This document shows, in pieces, positions 1-14,300 of a stretch of 64,000 nt of DNA. The position numbers were made by a program, and so were the translations under genes. Origin of the DNA: Carettochelys insculpta (Eukaryota > Chordata > Testudines > Carettochelyidae). The DNA lies in contig NC_134161.1 in assembly GCF_033958435.1 (NCBI RefSeq), forward strand, positions 6,200,001 to 6,264,000, in the 5' to 3' direction. Within the stretch, counting starts at the first letter, position 1, and each line of letters starts with the position of its first letter. The notes beneath the pieces are model-generated. The model did not search any database, was not told the origin of the DNA, and was given only the letters and a program-made list of their open reading frames with translations.

Positions 1-2332
1 TGAAAAGACATCTTGGGTCAGATTCTCAGTTATACTATAGCCATGTAAAAGCATATGAAAATGAGTGTAAATATAACTTATGTTCACTTGAAGAACCCTT
101 TATACAGACATGGTGCTGTAAATGGGCCATAGCGCACATGAGAATCCAGCCTTCAGTCTCTAAGCTGAGGAACTACAGGTTGTACCTCCAAAAACCTGGA
201 TTTTCTAGTCCAGCAATCTGATCTAGTGGCAAGGGACCGCCCCTTATCCAGCAAAACGTCCTCGTTCAGAACCAGTTAGGTCCTGAGGGTGTAGACCAAC
301 GAGGTCCAAGCTGAATCATCAAGTGTTACACACCTACCAAAGAACATGTGAAAGATACACTTGACGCTATGCTGCCAAGTACATGCAACCCAGATCCATG
401 CTTAGGAGAAAGAATTTTACCCAGAGAAGGGGAAAAAAGGTGTGAATAGAACCCAGAACTGTGGGGGTGGGGTGGGGAATAGAATCCAAGATTTCTGCCA
501 CCCTCCACTCTAAACCCCAGATTCCCACCACCCTTTGGGGGGAACTATATCCCTACCCATCTCCTGGTAGGGGGAGGAGAATCCAGGACTCCCAGATGCC
601 CGCTCTAACCACTAAGATAAACTCCCACCCTCTGGCTCAGCAGGACAGGGTGCAAGGGCACCCCAGAGAGCAAGCAGTGGCATGATCAGCCCATCAAGTG
701 ACAGTCTCAAGGGGATCTCTGTGACCCAACCTGTCACACCAATAATCAGTAGAGAGGAAAGGGAATACAACCAGTACAAAGAAGATTTGGAGGAATGAAG
801 AAACCCATTAAGTAAGGCACGACGAGAGGAAGTATTAAAATTCATCAGGGCAGAAAAAGGCTGGAAAATATTAAGGTATCAAAATTACGGCATGGAAGCT
901 ATCATTCAAAAACTGCAGGGAAGCACAGCAGGCATCCAAGGTGGTTTCATGAAAAGCTGTTCAAAACCGAAATTTAAAAAAAGTAGACCATCATCATTCC
1001 CTCTCACCTGAGGGGCACGTTCATGATTATGCCCGAGCCTGTTCCAACTCTACTTCTCACCCTGATATTGGGTAGCTCAAGTTCCTGGGGCAATGAATCA
1101 ACAGAGCTTCAATTGTAACTGATGACAGTGATGTGTCACTTTATACTTTAATATAATTTTTAACCCCATAATACTAACTCACCTTTTCAATAATTCCATC
1201 CATGCTGAAATTAGCAATATGTCATCAATCTTCAGGAAGAGGAGTCATTGTATCAATCTTCATAGCATCCGGCACAGCTCACATGCACAAAGGGGGGAGA
1301 ATCTGCAATTTGTCAGTCAGCAACTGGCTACTTACTCTACAATAAAGTAACCAATGTTTAAGGTGCCACTGAGAGCACAGCAACCGGATCGCAAAATCAA
1401 CGCAAGTTTGCCTCACTTCTCCTCCTGGTAAGAGAATGACAAAGCAGTGACACAAGCAGCACCTTTTCAATGCTAGGTAGGGGGAAAAAGCCATAGCAAA
1501 GTATTTCAAATGGTCACTGAAGTTGCTGCTATCTGAAATTGATTTGCTACAGTTCTTTCTCCCTACACAGCACTGAGGAGGTGCTGCTGTGTCACTGCTT
1601 TGTCATTCTCTCGTCAGGAGAATAAGCGAGTAAAAACGATCAACTGTGTAACGCCAACACATCAGCTGAGATTTCTGAATTTTTTGTCTGTCTGGTTATT
1701 TAACAAATCCTTCTTAAATAAATAAATGAGCTCAATTAAGGGCACTCTCTGAGGCACCCTGCATGGCTAACCCAACTAGGAAGGCAGAAAAGGAGCAGGG
1801 GCTACATTGCTAATCCCTAATGAAATGCCAGAGTGGCAACATTGAAAATCAGAGAGAACCCATGCAACTAAAACATGGTTTGAGATCGGCTATAATTACT
1901 AACCTGTCACCATTCTCACATGCAGCTAGAAGAAACCAGGGATGGCCAGCATACATCTTAAACATCCATGTGGATGAGGTCAGTAAACAAAAAGAAAGAA
2001 TTTGGGACTTGGACTTATTTCTGGTTGCAAAGATGTAGAAATATTTTCAAGCCTGGAGCTCTGGAAATATCGCAGTTCCAATAGAAAAAAGAGCCAAGGC
2101 CAAGACAGATCATTCCCAGTCTTAAACAGGGGTTGGAAGCAAGGCAAGCTGTATATATTCTATTGTGTTCAACTGTTTAAAATAACATATCCTTTAAAAA
2201 GAATGAGCACAGGCATGACCTGAAAGCAGTACCTACTGCCACACATATGACCTCTGTGTTCAATCGGCATGTGTGGGGACTATTCATGTTTTTGTTTGCT
2301 GTGTCATCCACATCCACGTGTCTCCAGTTTCC
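1..2332 (-). other. LAYN 3' UTR and downstream flank
   Basis: No coding sequence is recognised. The 3' UTR must start here. A possible ATTAAA signal on the minus strand lies at 1147-1152, but no strong AATAAA was found. About 460-660 is a C/T-rich patch containing a 'CTCTAACCACTAAGA' phrase that looks like part of an old interspersed repeat. Confidence 0.4.
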
Positions 2333-2693
2333 TTAATATCCATAAATTTCATTTTCCACCCAGGTCGACTCCTTGCTTGGTCCCACTCGATCATTACACA
2401 GCTCATAGAACTCATTGGTCACAAAGCCACTTTCAGTACTAGCTAATGTCACAAAGCCGCTCTCGGAAGTATTCACAGCCATGTTGTCGTAATCTCCTGA
2501 GAGGCTGTCAGACACGTGGTCTCCAGAAGTTGTGCGGAATGAAGAATTCTTAATAACTGGCCTGGTCCCAGCCAGATCTGCCTCCATTTGTCTTTTAATT
2601 ACATTGTAAATCTCCAGATTGGGACTGTTCCTCCTGTTTGGAGAGATCCAGGCATTCTGTGCCTTTGGACTTGCCTCCGTGTCCCCTTGTCTC
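2333..2693 (-). CDS. LAYN: LAYN exon 7: cytoplasmic tail and stop
   Basis: Acceptor after TTCTTCATTTAAG. Codes for the whole 119-residue tail plus stop. Visible motifs are NSPNLEIYNVIKRQMEADLA, SGDYDNMAVN, SESGFVTLAS, TESGFVTNEFYEL and terminal WVENEIYGY. These tyrosine-containing segments are the layilin tail that in mammals binds talin. The upstream open frame to 2758 is intronic read-back and is not included. Confidence 0.97.
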
Positions 2694-5600
2694 CTTAAAT
2701 GAAGAAGAAGAGACACTGAATTCCTTGTCTGTTCTATTTCAGAAGTTGATTCTGACACTGAGCCTTTCTTTCAAGTAGCCTGCCGCCAGCATTTCTGGAA
2801 AGTTGCCATTTTAATAGTCTAGATTCAGGAATATGCACTTTAATCATAATTTGTAGAGCAACGAAGGGTCCTGTGGCACCTTATAGACTAACAGAAAAGT
2901 TTAGAGCATGAGCTTTCGTGAGTAAACTCACTTCTTCAGATGCTGGACTTCAGCATCTGGATTCTTCAGCATCTGAAGAAGTGAGTTTACTCACGAAAGC
3001 TCATGCTCTAAACTTTTCTGTTAGTCTATAAGGTGCCACAGGACCCTTCGTTGCTCTACAGATCCAGACTAACACGGCTACCCCTCTGATATTTTAATCA
3101 TAATTTGTAGCTAGACATATTAATGCAACAGCATTTTTGGTATAGTCATGCCACACCATTCCACTATTGGGTCATGCTTGTGCAACATACCATTCCTAAC
3201 CTCAAATTAAGGGAGCAACAGAGAACAAGATCTCTGAGCAATCAGCTGCCAGCCCTCACAGAATGGTATCCTGCTCTGGATCCACACGTCATACAAACAG
3301 GCACGAGGACTAAGGCCTGTATTAGCTTAGCTGGTGCCCACAGGCATAATGGCAGCTCGGGGCTGGCCACAGCGCTGAAGTGTTTGTGCTCTGACTACTC
3401 GTCCTCCCCGTCTTCACCAAAATTTAAGTCGTCTCTAACAGTCTCATCTGCCAATGGGCAACGCATGTTTCTCCACTAGAGTTCAAATGAGCTGAGAAGT
3501 GTGCGATGACAGCCTGATTCATGTTTACAGAGCTATGAATAATAGGAGCTATACATACCACTGTTTCTTCCTCTGTCTCCCTTTCCCACCCACAACGCTG
3601 CTCCTCCTCTCATGCTTCCCTTACACTTGGACCCATCTCTGGTTAGCGTGTAGCAAGCATGCTCCTCCACCTCCCTTCTGCTTTTGCTCCAGTGCCAGAA
3701 GCTTATCACTGTGTCAACAGTCAGACGGACATTTGAAACAGGGTCTTTTTGGCGAATTGAATTTATCGCTGGCATAATGTCGGAGGTCCTAATACACCAT
3801 CGGCAGCGCAAGCGCATGTTTTACCCAGATTTGCATCCTGAAAACTTCCAATCACCTCTGCGGCTAAAGGGGAAATTTCGTCTCTGCGACGCAGCCATTC
3901 TTTAGCATCGGCTGAAGGAGTACTATGTCATGAGAGATCATTTGCTCACTAGGAATGTGGCATTTTATACAAGGCAACCAACACCCAGATGGTAGGTTTC
4001 ATTCACTGACATCTTGGCCTCACATTCAAACTAGAGACCCCCCGCTTCCAAACAAAGAATAGGTTGGAATCAACTCTTGGAGGCAGGGACAATACAATTA
4101 CCATACAAATTATGCTATTACATACTTTAGGCCCCTTGTGCCACTAGTTATGACTTCCATACTACAGTAGCTGTTGTCATCTCATTCAAGAATGCAGCTG
4201 AAGAAACAGCAGGAGGATTTTTATGTTGTGTGTCTTGAATCTAGTTTTCTACAATGTTTTGATTTAAACACAATCCTAATCTCGATTTAAAGGTAAGTAT
4301 GACAAAGGCTCACTCTTTGCACAATCATGTCACTTGCCTCTTTGCCAAAAGCCAAAAACAGAAGATGGCTGTAACCACCATCAGGAGAAGGATCAGAGGG
4401 ACACTGGGAATTAAGACGTAGGCAAGACTCAAAACAGGCTCTGGGGGAAAAAAAATAAGAAATTCCAACCTTTATCCATCTCACATTTATTTTGCATGCA
4501 CAGATTATTTCTATGAAAGGCAATATGCCCAAATAACAATTAAAAAGGTTTTCCAGCCTTATTTGTAATGTATTAGCGGTTACCCCATTCTCAATGCCAA
4601 TGCTTCAAGTGCAGCTCAACCCACTTGCTCAGCAGATCAGAATAAAGGGTCTTGAGTATCCTAGTTTGGGGCTGTCTTTAGGAAGCCCAACTTCCCCATC
4701 CTCTGTGGATGGTGGAACATAAAAATTCTCTGGCTGGATCAAACTAGTGAACCTTCTAGTCCAGTATCCAATCTCCAATCAAGGCCACCATAACAAACCC
4801 CTCAAGATGAAGATGCAAGCTGTATGTCAATAGAATTGGTATTAAAATACATAAGAGCAGTGGCAATATTAAACCAAACTGTAATTTTCCTAACATTTAT
4901 TTAACATTTTCTCACTCTCCCTAGTCATGTCAAATGTAATAATCATGGAGTAATTTAAAAAGATGTGTTGCCTTTTGAAAGGCTTTTAAACCATAAAGAT
5001 TTCAGAGTACAAATTACCTAATGACTAAGTGGTACATTTCATATGAACATAAGAATGACCACACTGTATCACACAAAAGGTAGATCTACCTCAGTATCTG
5101 GTCTTGGGACAGAGGCCAATGCCAGATGCCCCAGAGGGAATGAACAGAAACGTGGTCCATCCTCCTCCACCCATTCCCAGCTTCTGACAGAGGTTAGGGA
5201 TGTCATGGATGGACCTATCCTACATGAATTTATCAAGCTCTGTTTTGAACCTTGTTAAAGTCCTGGCTTTCACAATATCATCTGGTGAGGAGTCCCACAG
5301 ACTGACTGTGCACTGCTTGAAGAAATAAATCTATTGCTTACAGTAAATCTATCACCTACTAATTTAATTTGGTGACCCTTTCTTCCTGTGTTGTGGGAAC
5401 AAGTAAATCTCTTTTCCTTATGTAATTTCTCCACACCAGTCGTGATTTTATAGGCCTCTATCATATCTCGCCTTAGTCTTCTCTTTTGTAAGATTACAAG
5501 TCCCAAGCCGCATCTACACGAGCCGGCTACTTCGAAGTAGCCATGCCAACTTCAAAATAGCGCCCGCCACATCTACACGTGTTGGGCGCTATTTCGAAGT

Positions 5601-8600
5601 TGAAATCGACATAAGGCGGCAAGATGTCAAAGTCGCTATCCCCAACAGGAGATGGGAATAGCGCCCTACTTCGAAGTTGAACGTCGAAGTAGGGCACGTG
5701 TAGACAATCCGCGTCCCGCAACATCGAAATAGCAGGGTCCGCCGTGGCGGCCATCAGCTGAGGGGTTGAGACACGTTCTCTCCAGCCCCTGCGGGGCACT
5801 ATGGTCACTGTGTGCAGCAGCCCTCAGCCCAGGGCTTCTGGCTGCTGCTGCTGCTGCAGCCGGGAATCCATGCTGGATGCACAGGGTCTGCAACCAGTTG
5901 TCGGCTCTGTGGATCTTGTGCTGTTTAGTGCAAGTGTGTCTGGGAGGGGCCCTTTAAGGGAGCAGCTAGCTGTTGCCCCAGAAGTGCTAGTCCGCCCTGT
6001 GACCCTATCTGCAGCTGTTCCTGGCACCCTTATTTTGATGTGGGCCGCTTTGGCGTGTAGACGCTCCCCTGCAGCGCCTACTTCGATGTAGTGCTGCCCA
6101 ACGTCGACGTTGAACGTCGACGGCACCAGCCCTGGAGGACATGTAGATGCTATTCATCGAAATAGCTTATTTTGATTTCGCTACATCGAAATAAGCTATT
6201 TTGATGTAGCGTCCCCATGTAGACGTAGCTCCACTCTAGTTAATTTCTCCTCATACAGCATCTGTTCCAAACCCCTAATCATTTTGTTGCCCTTTTCTGA
6301 ACCTTTTCCAATGTCAAGATATCTCCTTTTGAGATAAGGTCTGCATGCAGAATTCAAGATGTGGGAGCACTATGGATTTATACAGAGGCAATAAGATATT
6401 CTCCTGTCTTATTCTCCATCCCCTTTTAAATTACTTCTAGCATTCTGTTTGGTTTTTTGACTGCTGTTGCAAACTGAGTGCATGTTTTCAGAGAATTATC
6501 CACAATGACTCCAAGATCTCTCTCAAGTGGTAACAGCTAATTTAGTCCCCACCATTTTATAGGCATAGTTGGAATTATGTTTTCCAATGTGCATTATTTT
6601 GCTTTTATCAACATTAAAATTCATTTACCATTTTGTTGCCCACTCACCTAGTTTTGTCAGATCCTTCTGAAGTTCCCCACAGTCTGCCTTGGACTTACCT
6701 ATCTTGACCAATTTAGTATCATTTGAAATTTTTGCCACCCCACACTTTACCCCTTTCTCCAGATCGTTTACAAATATGCCGAATAGGACTGGTCCCAGTA
6801 CAGACCCTTTGGAGACTCCACTAGTCACCACTCTCAATTTGGAAAACTAACCATTTATTCTTACCCTTTTTTTTTTTCTTTCTTTTAATCCGTTATCAAT
6901 CCATGCAAGGACCTTCCCATTACAGCTTAATTTGCTTATGAGCCTTCGGTGAGGGACCTTGTCAAAGGCATTCTGGAAATCTAAGTACACAATACCTACT
7001 GGATTCTCTTTGTCCACATGCTTGTTGGCCCTCCTCAAAGAATTCTATTAATTAATGAGGCATGATTTCCCTCCACAGAAACCATGTTGATTTTCCCCCA
7101 ACAAATTATGCTCATCTATGCGTGCGAAAGTTCTGACTTTTTCTATAGCTTCAACCAATTTGCTCAGTACTAATATTAGATTTACTGGCCTGTATTTGCC
7201 AGGATCCCCTCTAGAGCCATTTTTAAAAATCAGTCTCACTTTCACTATCCTTCAGTCATTTGGTACAGAAGATGATTATAGGGATAGGTTACAAACCGTA
7301 GTTGGTAGCTGCACAGTTGAACATCTGAATTCTTTCCGAACTTTCGGGTGAATGCCATCTGATCCGGGTGACTTACTACCGTGTAGTTTATCAATTTGTT
7401 CCAAAACCACCTCTAATGACACCTCCATCTGGCACAACTGCTCAGATTTGTCACCTAAAAAGAATGGCCTAGGTTTGGGAAGCTCCCTCATGTCCTCAGC
7501 GGTGAAGAGCAATGCAAACAATTTGCTTAGTTTACCTGCAATGACCTCATCATCCTTGAGTGCTCCTTCAGCATTTTGATTGTCCAGTGACCCTACTGGT
7601 TGTTTAGCAGGCTTTCTGCTTCTGATAGACCTATTTTTTTGTTATTGCGTTATTTTACTTTAATTTTAATTTCTTATTTAATTTAAGTATTACATTTCCT
7701 TCTCCCTACTTTCACTAGACTTCTTTCCTCATGCAGATAAGGGCATGTGGATTATGCAAGCCCCTTTATCTATGCAAAGAGAGACCTCAGTCTGGTAATA
7801 AGGTAATGTTATCTTTGACATTTCAAATGTGCATCACTGATATGCAAGGCCATGAATTCAAGGTAGGGTTTTTACATCCGACTTAGTTGGTACATCTTTG
7901 GTCTAAATCATTTGACAGCCAAAACAACCTTAGTTTTGGAGTTGTAAAGATTCAGGACAAAACTGCCAAACGTGCGTATCTACATTTAGGCTTCTAAATC
8001 CACAGACAGGCAACAAGAGCCAGATTTCTCTACACAGCCAGAGCTGCGTACCTGCTAACCTACTGGAGTGAACTTGATTTTTAGCTAGTGCAAGTAAAAC
8101 AGCAGTGATAACAATATAGCATAGGCTTCAGTGCCAATGCGATCCATGAAGGACTCGTATTACCCCATGCTGAAGCTCATTCTTTCCCAGGTTCACTGCT
8201 ACCCACACTCGCGGGTTTCAAGTTAGCCCATGCAAGCAAGTTTGTGCATGCTTTTGCTATGTAGACAATACCATCAGAAGCTCAGGATTTAGAGTTGCTG
8301 AGCACTCCCAGCCACACTGAGGTCAGCAGGAGCTGCAGGTGTGCACAGCTGCAGAGAGTAATGGCCGCCTATCGTACATACTACGTACCTTTGGTTTCTT
8401 TAAGGGTTTCGTTGGCATCTTCCTTCATACGTTCTTCTGGGAATGTTGGCTTCAAGGACCCAGTTACAATGTCTGGGGGAAAAGCGAGTGGTTAATATTG
8501 CAGATAGTGGTTAAACAGTGAATGAACTCCAGATAATAATTAAAAACATAATGATGACAAGGGATCTGGGACACTGCCAGATATTTGGTGTGTTCTGTTA

Positions 8601-11337
8601 TTCTCTTTTGATCAGGGCTTCATAGCATAGCCGTGGACTCCAGAGTGCAGCAACACCATATGAGACCTGCTGCTGGACATCGGGTGTAAGTAAATAGACA
8701 GGAATACTAAGTAAGAAACAACTTCTTCGGTCAATTTGAATTCCTACAGGCAAATGTAAAGAACCTCTGGGATTCTGCAAACCAAACACGTATCTGTAAC
8801 TCACCCACTTGGGAATTCTCTTCTGCGGCAAGAGTTGGCTTTTCTAAAAGGAAGAAGCACATATGAAACTTTCTTATGCATCAGACTTGGGTAACCATTG
8901 TAAATAAACCGAGTGAGAGACACGGGCACTGGTTCTTACAACAGCATCCTCCCCATCCCCGCTTTAGGATTCTGAACTTTGTAAAAAGACCTTTACAAAA
9001 GGGAGAAATTCCAAGCCAGACCGTTCATACATTGCAAAGAGTACCTAGCCAGGGAGATTTGGTACAGTGGTTCAGACCCTCAGAGGTATTAGGTCTATAG
9101 CTTCCATTGTTTTCAGCTGAAATTAAGAGTCCAAATACCTTTGAGGATCTACAGAGCGTCCCTTCTGTCCACAGGCCTTTCATCCATGTACATGCATGTC
9201 TGCCTTCTGCCAATTGCTTCCCACTACAGGTGATACATGGTTTACCTCCAGTGGGGCCAACAGGCTTGCCAGGCTCCTCAGCAAAGCGGGATGAGGCTGG
9301 CTCCATGCCCCTGGAAGGGGCGGGGCCTCAGGCAGAAGGGGTGGGGTCAACCTCCCCAAGGCAGCCCTCTGTGCCACCCAGAACAACGTGGGGCTCTGGT
9401 GGTACTTTAAAGGGCCCAGTCTATGGCCACCTTCATTGCTGCAGTACCAAGAGTGGTGACTGGGAACCCCAGGCCCTTTTGAATCACCGGGCCCTGGGGC
9501 AGTTAACCCTTTTGTCCCCCACTGTTTGCTTCTAACTAGCCAGAAGTATGACACCCAACTAGCCACATATACCCCTGTGGATTGAATACGATCATTTTTA
9601 CATGATACAGAGTGATTCATTACCAAGAGAATATTTGCAAATGAAGTTATTTTTCATGTTGCATCTGTCATCATTCCACTGAAACATATAGGAACCCCCA
9701 ATACCCGGTGGGGCAGAGGGCTGGTGGTACATCACAACGCAGATCTCACTCCCACAGGAAGGCTCATCTATATACCAGTTCCTAGAAAAAGAAATCAACC
9801 ACTACATCAGACGATGCTTCTCCTCTGATACTTCAGAAGCTCAGCCTTGGAATATAGCACAGAGTTCCAAACATCAGTAATAGCCAGAACATGATTCAAC
9901 CTGTATCTTCTCATCAGCTGGACATGCAAAGTAGTGCTCCCACTAATTCAGTTATCAGTGGTTTATTCTCACATCAGTGGTTATTTTTATGTTTTATATT
10001 TTGCACAAGATGGGGGCTCATGAAGGAACTCCTGCTACTAAGAGAAAGTAGTAAAAGAAAAGTGGCGTGAATCCCATTTAGAGCTAAATGAAGAGAAGTT
10101 TGATCTCCACTTAGTTTCTAAGTCTTTTGTGCACATAAAAAATAGCATTTCCTATCTGAAGACTCACGGGACAGGAAGATTGCATATTGGGGCCGCCAAA
10201 GGTGCGTAAGGAAGTTACGTATCTAACTTCCTTTGGATTTCAATAAAGGTTGAACACCTCCATGCTATCCTCTCCCCTAAGGTGAACTCTGACTTTACCT
10301 ATGTTCAGGGTGAAAATGACCTATATTCTCTGGTTTCCAACTCCACTGCCAATCAACCATTAATCCATTTTATGAGATAATGAAAAATGCTTAGAAGGAA
10401 ATCTGCTTCACTCTAGGCAGAAATGAACTGAAAGCAACGGAACTGCCTTACAACTCATGCTATTTCCAGTAACAACAAAACACTGCCATTGAAAAATGCC
10501 CAGACCTTTCTAAGAAGAATACAGGAAATATTCCCTTGCTATTTATCAAGCTGAAGGGCTGTGTCTTCAGGAGAGTTACGGAACAGGCTCACTTTTTCTG
10601 AGCCTGCTCAATGCACCGTAGGTAGCAAATTCCTACAAAGAGCAATTTTCAACACTACAGCAGCTCATAGCATCATGCCTTGTCCAGCTCTTCCCAGAGC
10701 TGCATACCATGGCATACCACATTACTTTGACCTCTAGTTCTTATCTAAACTGCCTATTTGCAGAGTTACAAAGAGTGTGATCTCAAATCCTGACTTGCAT
10801 TCCCCTCCCTAAGTGCTGAGGATGTACGACAAACTGAGAAAAGCTGAAAGATTCTGAAGCGAGAGTCAGACTTCACTTCTAAATTGTGCGACTAGGGGAG
10901 CAAGGAAGCAAAAACTCCAAGGGACAGAGGACACCAGCTTGTCTTGGATAATTCTGGAGGAAGGAAATGACATGTTATTCCATTTTTCCATTATGCCAGA
11001 AGACAGCGAGGTCATGATCAGCTAAGAATTTTCCTGACACATCTGTAACAGGTTGTATGTAACACACTGTAGAATAAATAAGCACATCAGATAACTTTTC
11101 CTCAAATCATTTAATACATTACATTTCAACGTGCATTCTTCTGATGCTAAGGGCTAATGCATATTTTAGAGTCTAAATTCAGATCAGAAGATGGCACAAA
11201 ATTTGTCGTTTTAGTAACTCTCCTAAACACAGCCAACACTGTATGAAATATACATTGACTCTTGACCAGTAGTTCCTCGCAATTATTTGTGTGTAACTGC
11301 TGATTTTCCTGCCATCTGGTTTCAGTGTTTTCTGAAT

Positions 11338-11370
<33 letters not shown>

Positions 11371-14300
11371 TATTCACCCTGACTTCTTCCATCCTACAGA
11401 AGTTATACAATGCATTCCTCTCTGCTTGCTGGAAAAGATTAAACATCTGTTTTTCCTCTACATGTGAAACAAACATGTCATAAGACATAGGGAAGGAAAA
11501 GCAATACACTTTTCTTGCTGTAACTTCCAAGGCATATCTTTTGCAGAAACAGATTATGTCAGGACATAATTGTTCGCAAGAAGAGCACAAATTAAGCCAT
11601 CACCATAAAATATTCAATTACACTTGGGCTATTTAATGAAATATATGGGTTCAATGTGGAGGATAAACAGTGAATGGCATCCATGCTTTGATTTTTTTTA
11701 AAAAATAACTTTAACTAAAGGTTCAGTAGGAACTGCACCCTTCACAAAACCTGGAAAAACAAATTCACTGCAACGCTAGCATCTTGTTGTCAAGACCTCC
11801 ATTAATTTAGCAGTATGTGGAGTATATGTTACCCTATTTCTCCCTAACGCAGACACAAATGTTATAAGGATGAGTTCTCGATTATATGCTCTCTGCCTAG
11901 AAAACCGTGACTTAAGATCAGAATCAAAAGAGGACTAAGCAGGACCTAAGGTTAAACATGTTTTTGGCTCAATGGTAACTAAATATTTGGAAGATGTTAA
12001 TATATTAAAACCATCTCTTGAAAAACTCACACTATTTTGCAAGCTTCCTCTCCCCTCTTTTATCTTATAAGGGAATAATTACAGTGAGCATGACTTGACA
12101 CAAGAGACCTATCAGATGGTGCAAAAATTCTCACTATCACTTTAAGACTATAGATTTCTCACTTTTTTATCTTCGGGTACCTACCGAAATTTGGAGGTAC
12201 TGCCATCTGACCATGCATACAGGCCCTGACAGTCTGTGCTGTTGTCCAAGTCTTCCTCTTTTCTCCTAAGTCCTATCCAAAAATCTCCATCTGACGCCAA
12301 GAGACTCTCAACCAATTTTTCAATCAGTCTCTGTTCTGATTCTGATTCAATGCTGACTAAATGCCCACCGTCTCTTTGGCATGCCTGGTGCGCTTCTTCA
12401 AAGCTGATCCTGCGCAGAGCATCGTGAAAGTGAACGATTTTGTAGCACGGTCGTTGAGTTCCACCCCGGCAAACTGTCTGCCCTACAGAAATAGAAATGA
12501 GCCCATTTCAGAAACTGCATGCATTAACTGATGATGATTCGCAAGAAAAGTAAGCAAACATCATTAACACTTGAGGAAATTTCCATTCTGTGGTTATTTT
12601 TATACAAATGGTTTCAAATACGTACAACAAATAAACACTAACTTTTATATGAATGATGAATTATTGAGCACTATGAACCTTTTCTTGTTGTATACACTAG
12701 TTTAGACTGCTTGACAGCACTTTTTCTCAGTTCCTGGGACCCACAGCCCTAGCAAATGTTCTCTGCAATTCCTTGCAGAGGGGAAGAAGATCCTCACATT
12801 AAAGTGTTTGTGCCAGAGAACCATCTGATATGGCCAATATTGTTAAAGAGCGAGACGCTGCACTAGATTCAGCTCTACTCTTTCATAGTAATTTAACAGG
12901 CTAGAAACTCACTCTGATCTAGAGATGCGCTTAAAGGTCCAGAAATACACATTATTTATCACTTGGGTGGTGCATAATAGTGTCATGGAATCCACTGCAG
13001 TTAATCAGGAAACACTTTCCAGAGCATAATGTTCCAGACTTGTAAAGAAGTGAACTGACTGTTTTCCGTGACAAGCCAAGCTCTTTCCTCCGCATGTAAC
13101 AGCTTGGCTTATTTTGACCGTAAAATAAAGAAAGTGAAGATCAAAGAGAACAGGCACACTTGCACAAGGACTGGAATGTTTTATTACCAAATATTCTCAA
13201 TATTTACATTGTTGAAACATATATCATAAATATTCATAATGTAAGGACAAACATGCAGCATACATTCAGTTTGGCAACTCGTGTATCTACAGTAGTAAAA
13301 CAAAATTTAGCAGCTATTGTGCGGTCATAAATAAGCATGATTTAAGGGCAGACTGTTACAAACTTCTGCACTATAAATCAGTTACTAAAAGCAAGTGTGA
13401 ATGGCATGAGCTTCATCTCTTGTGTGCCTCCTATACCTTTTCCAGGCCACCAATGCAACAGGAATTTAAACCTATTCTGTGCTGGAGATTTAAATCCACT
13501 TTCATATTTGGAATTACAACAGCTGCTAAAATGTGTCAAACTAAAACAAAGGATGCAGTAAATGCATCATTTAAAATGTGTCTTTAGGTATGTTCTCTTA
13601 ATAGTTTTACCAACAGGCAGCACTGGTAAAAAAGAAGCAATATTCTATCAGCCTTGAGGACCCAGTCTACTGCTGCAGAGTGTTGCGAAAACAAAAAGGG
13701 AGACTGCAGGTTGCATGTCATTATTACAGATCTGCAGGAACCATGGAGGGATCGCTTCAGTTACAAACTACAAGGTTCCTTTTTGGTAGTCCAAGCAAAT
13801 GTTTTCACACATGGGTAGAACATCTGTGTCTGATCAACCAAACTTGCCCTTTTTTTTTTAGCGAAGGAAAAATTTCATATAGTTGTTCACTTTCCAGACC
13901 ACACTGCACGTTAAGTGTCCAAACAGTGATCTCACTGTAGGGTATGTTATTGATTAGGTGACAGGGAACAACTGTGTGCACAGTTCTAGCCAATGTAGAA
14001 TGAGACTCCTTTTCTTGTTTTTTCACACAAAACACACTTGATAAATGTGATCAAAATTCCCCACTTTTTCATAATGCACAAAGGACCTAGTCCAAAGCCT
14101 GCTCATTTCAACAGGCGCAGAGTCAAAGTGTGCAGCCATGAGGCTTCCATTGGCCCAGTCTCCATTTCCAGCAGTGATGTTCTGTCCCTGTTTCCAGGGC
14201 TTTATACAAGAGGAGGCTGCACAGCGCAGAGTTGGAGTACACTGCACACATCAGGGAATCCCGCAGCATCCTTCCATTTCCCCTCCCTCCACCATTCCAG

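Larger units (their letters stand above)
5043..7740 (-). mobile_element. CR1-type LINE, 5'-truncated and decayed, with a nested insertion
   Basis: Read on the minus strand, broken frames give reverse-transcriptase blocks in the correct order: GSDGIHPKV (about 7400), DPGKYRPVNL (about 7200), VYLDFQNAFDKVPHRRL (about 6980) and GSVLGPVLF (about 6810). The catalytic-site region reads ISNDTKL where active elements have an ADD core, so the enzyme is dead. The 3' part runs to about 5043 and is interrupted by the element at 5506-6230. The upper boundary is approximate. Confidence 0.88.

Noticed and set aside
5766..6126. Frames within the 725-bp MITE as a transposase
   Set aside because: Short overlapping frames on both strands, CTG-run driven, with no transposase motif.
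9107..9626. Opposing frames of 142 and 148 codons in LAYN intron 3
   Set aside because: No domain or splice context; GC-rich repeat-derived sequence between clear LAYN exons.
11147..11590. 147-codon minus-strand frame
   Set aside because: Includes the (CT)14 tract translated as Arg-Glu repeats; no conserved motif.
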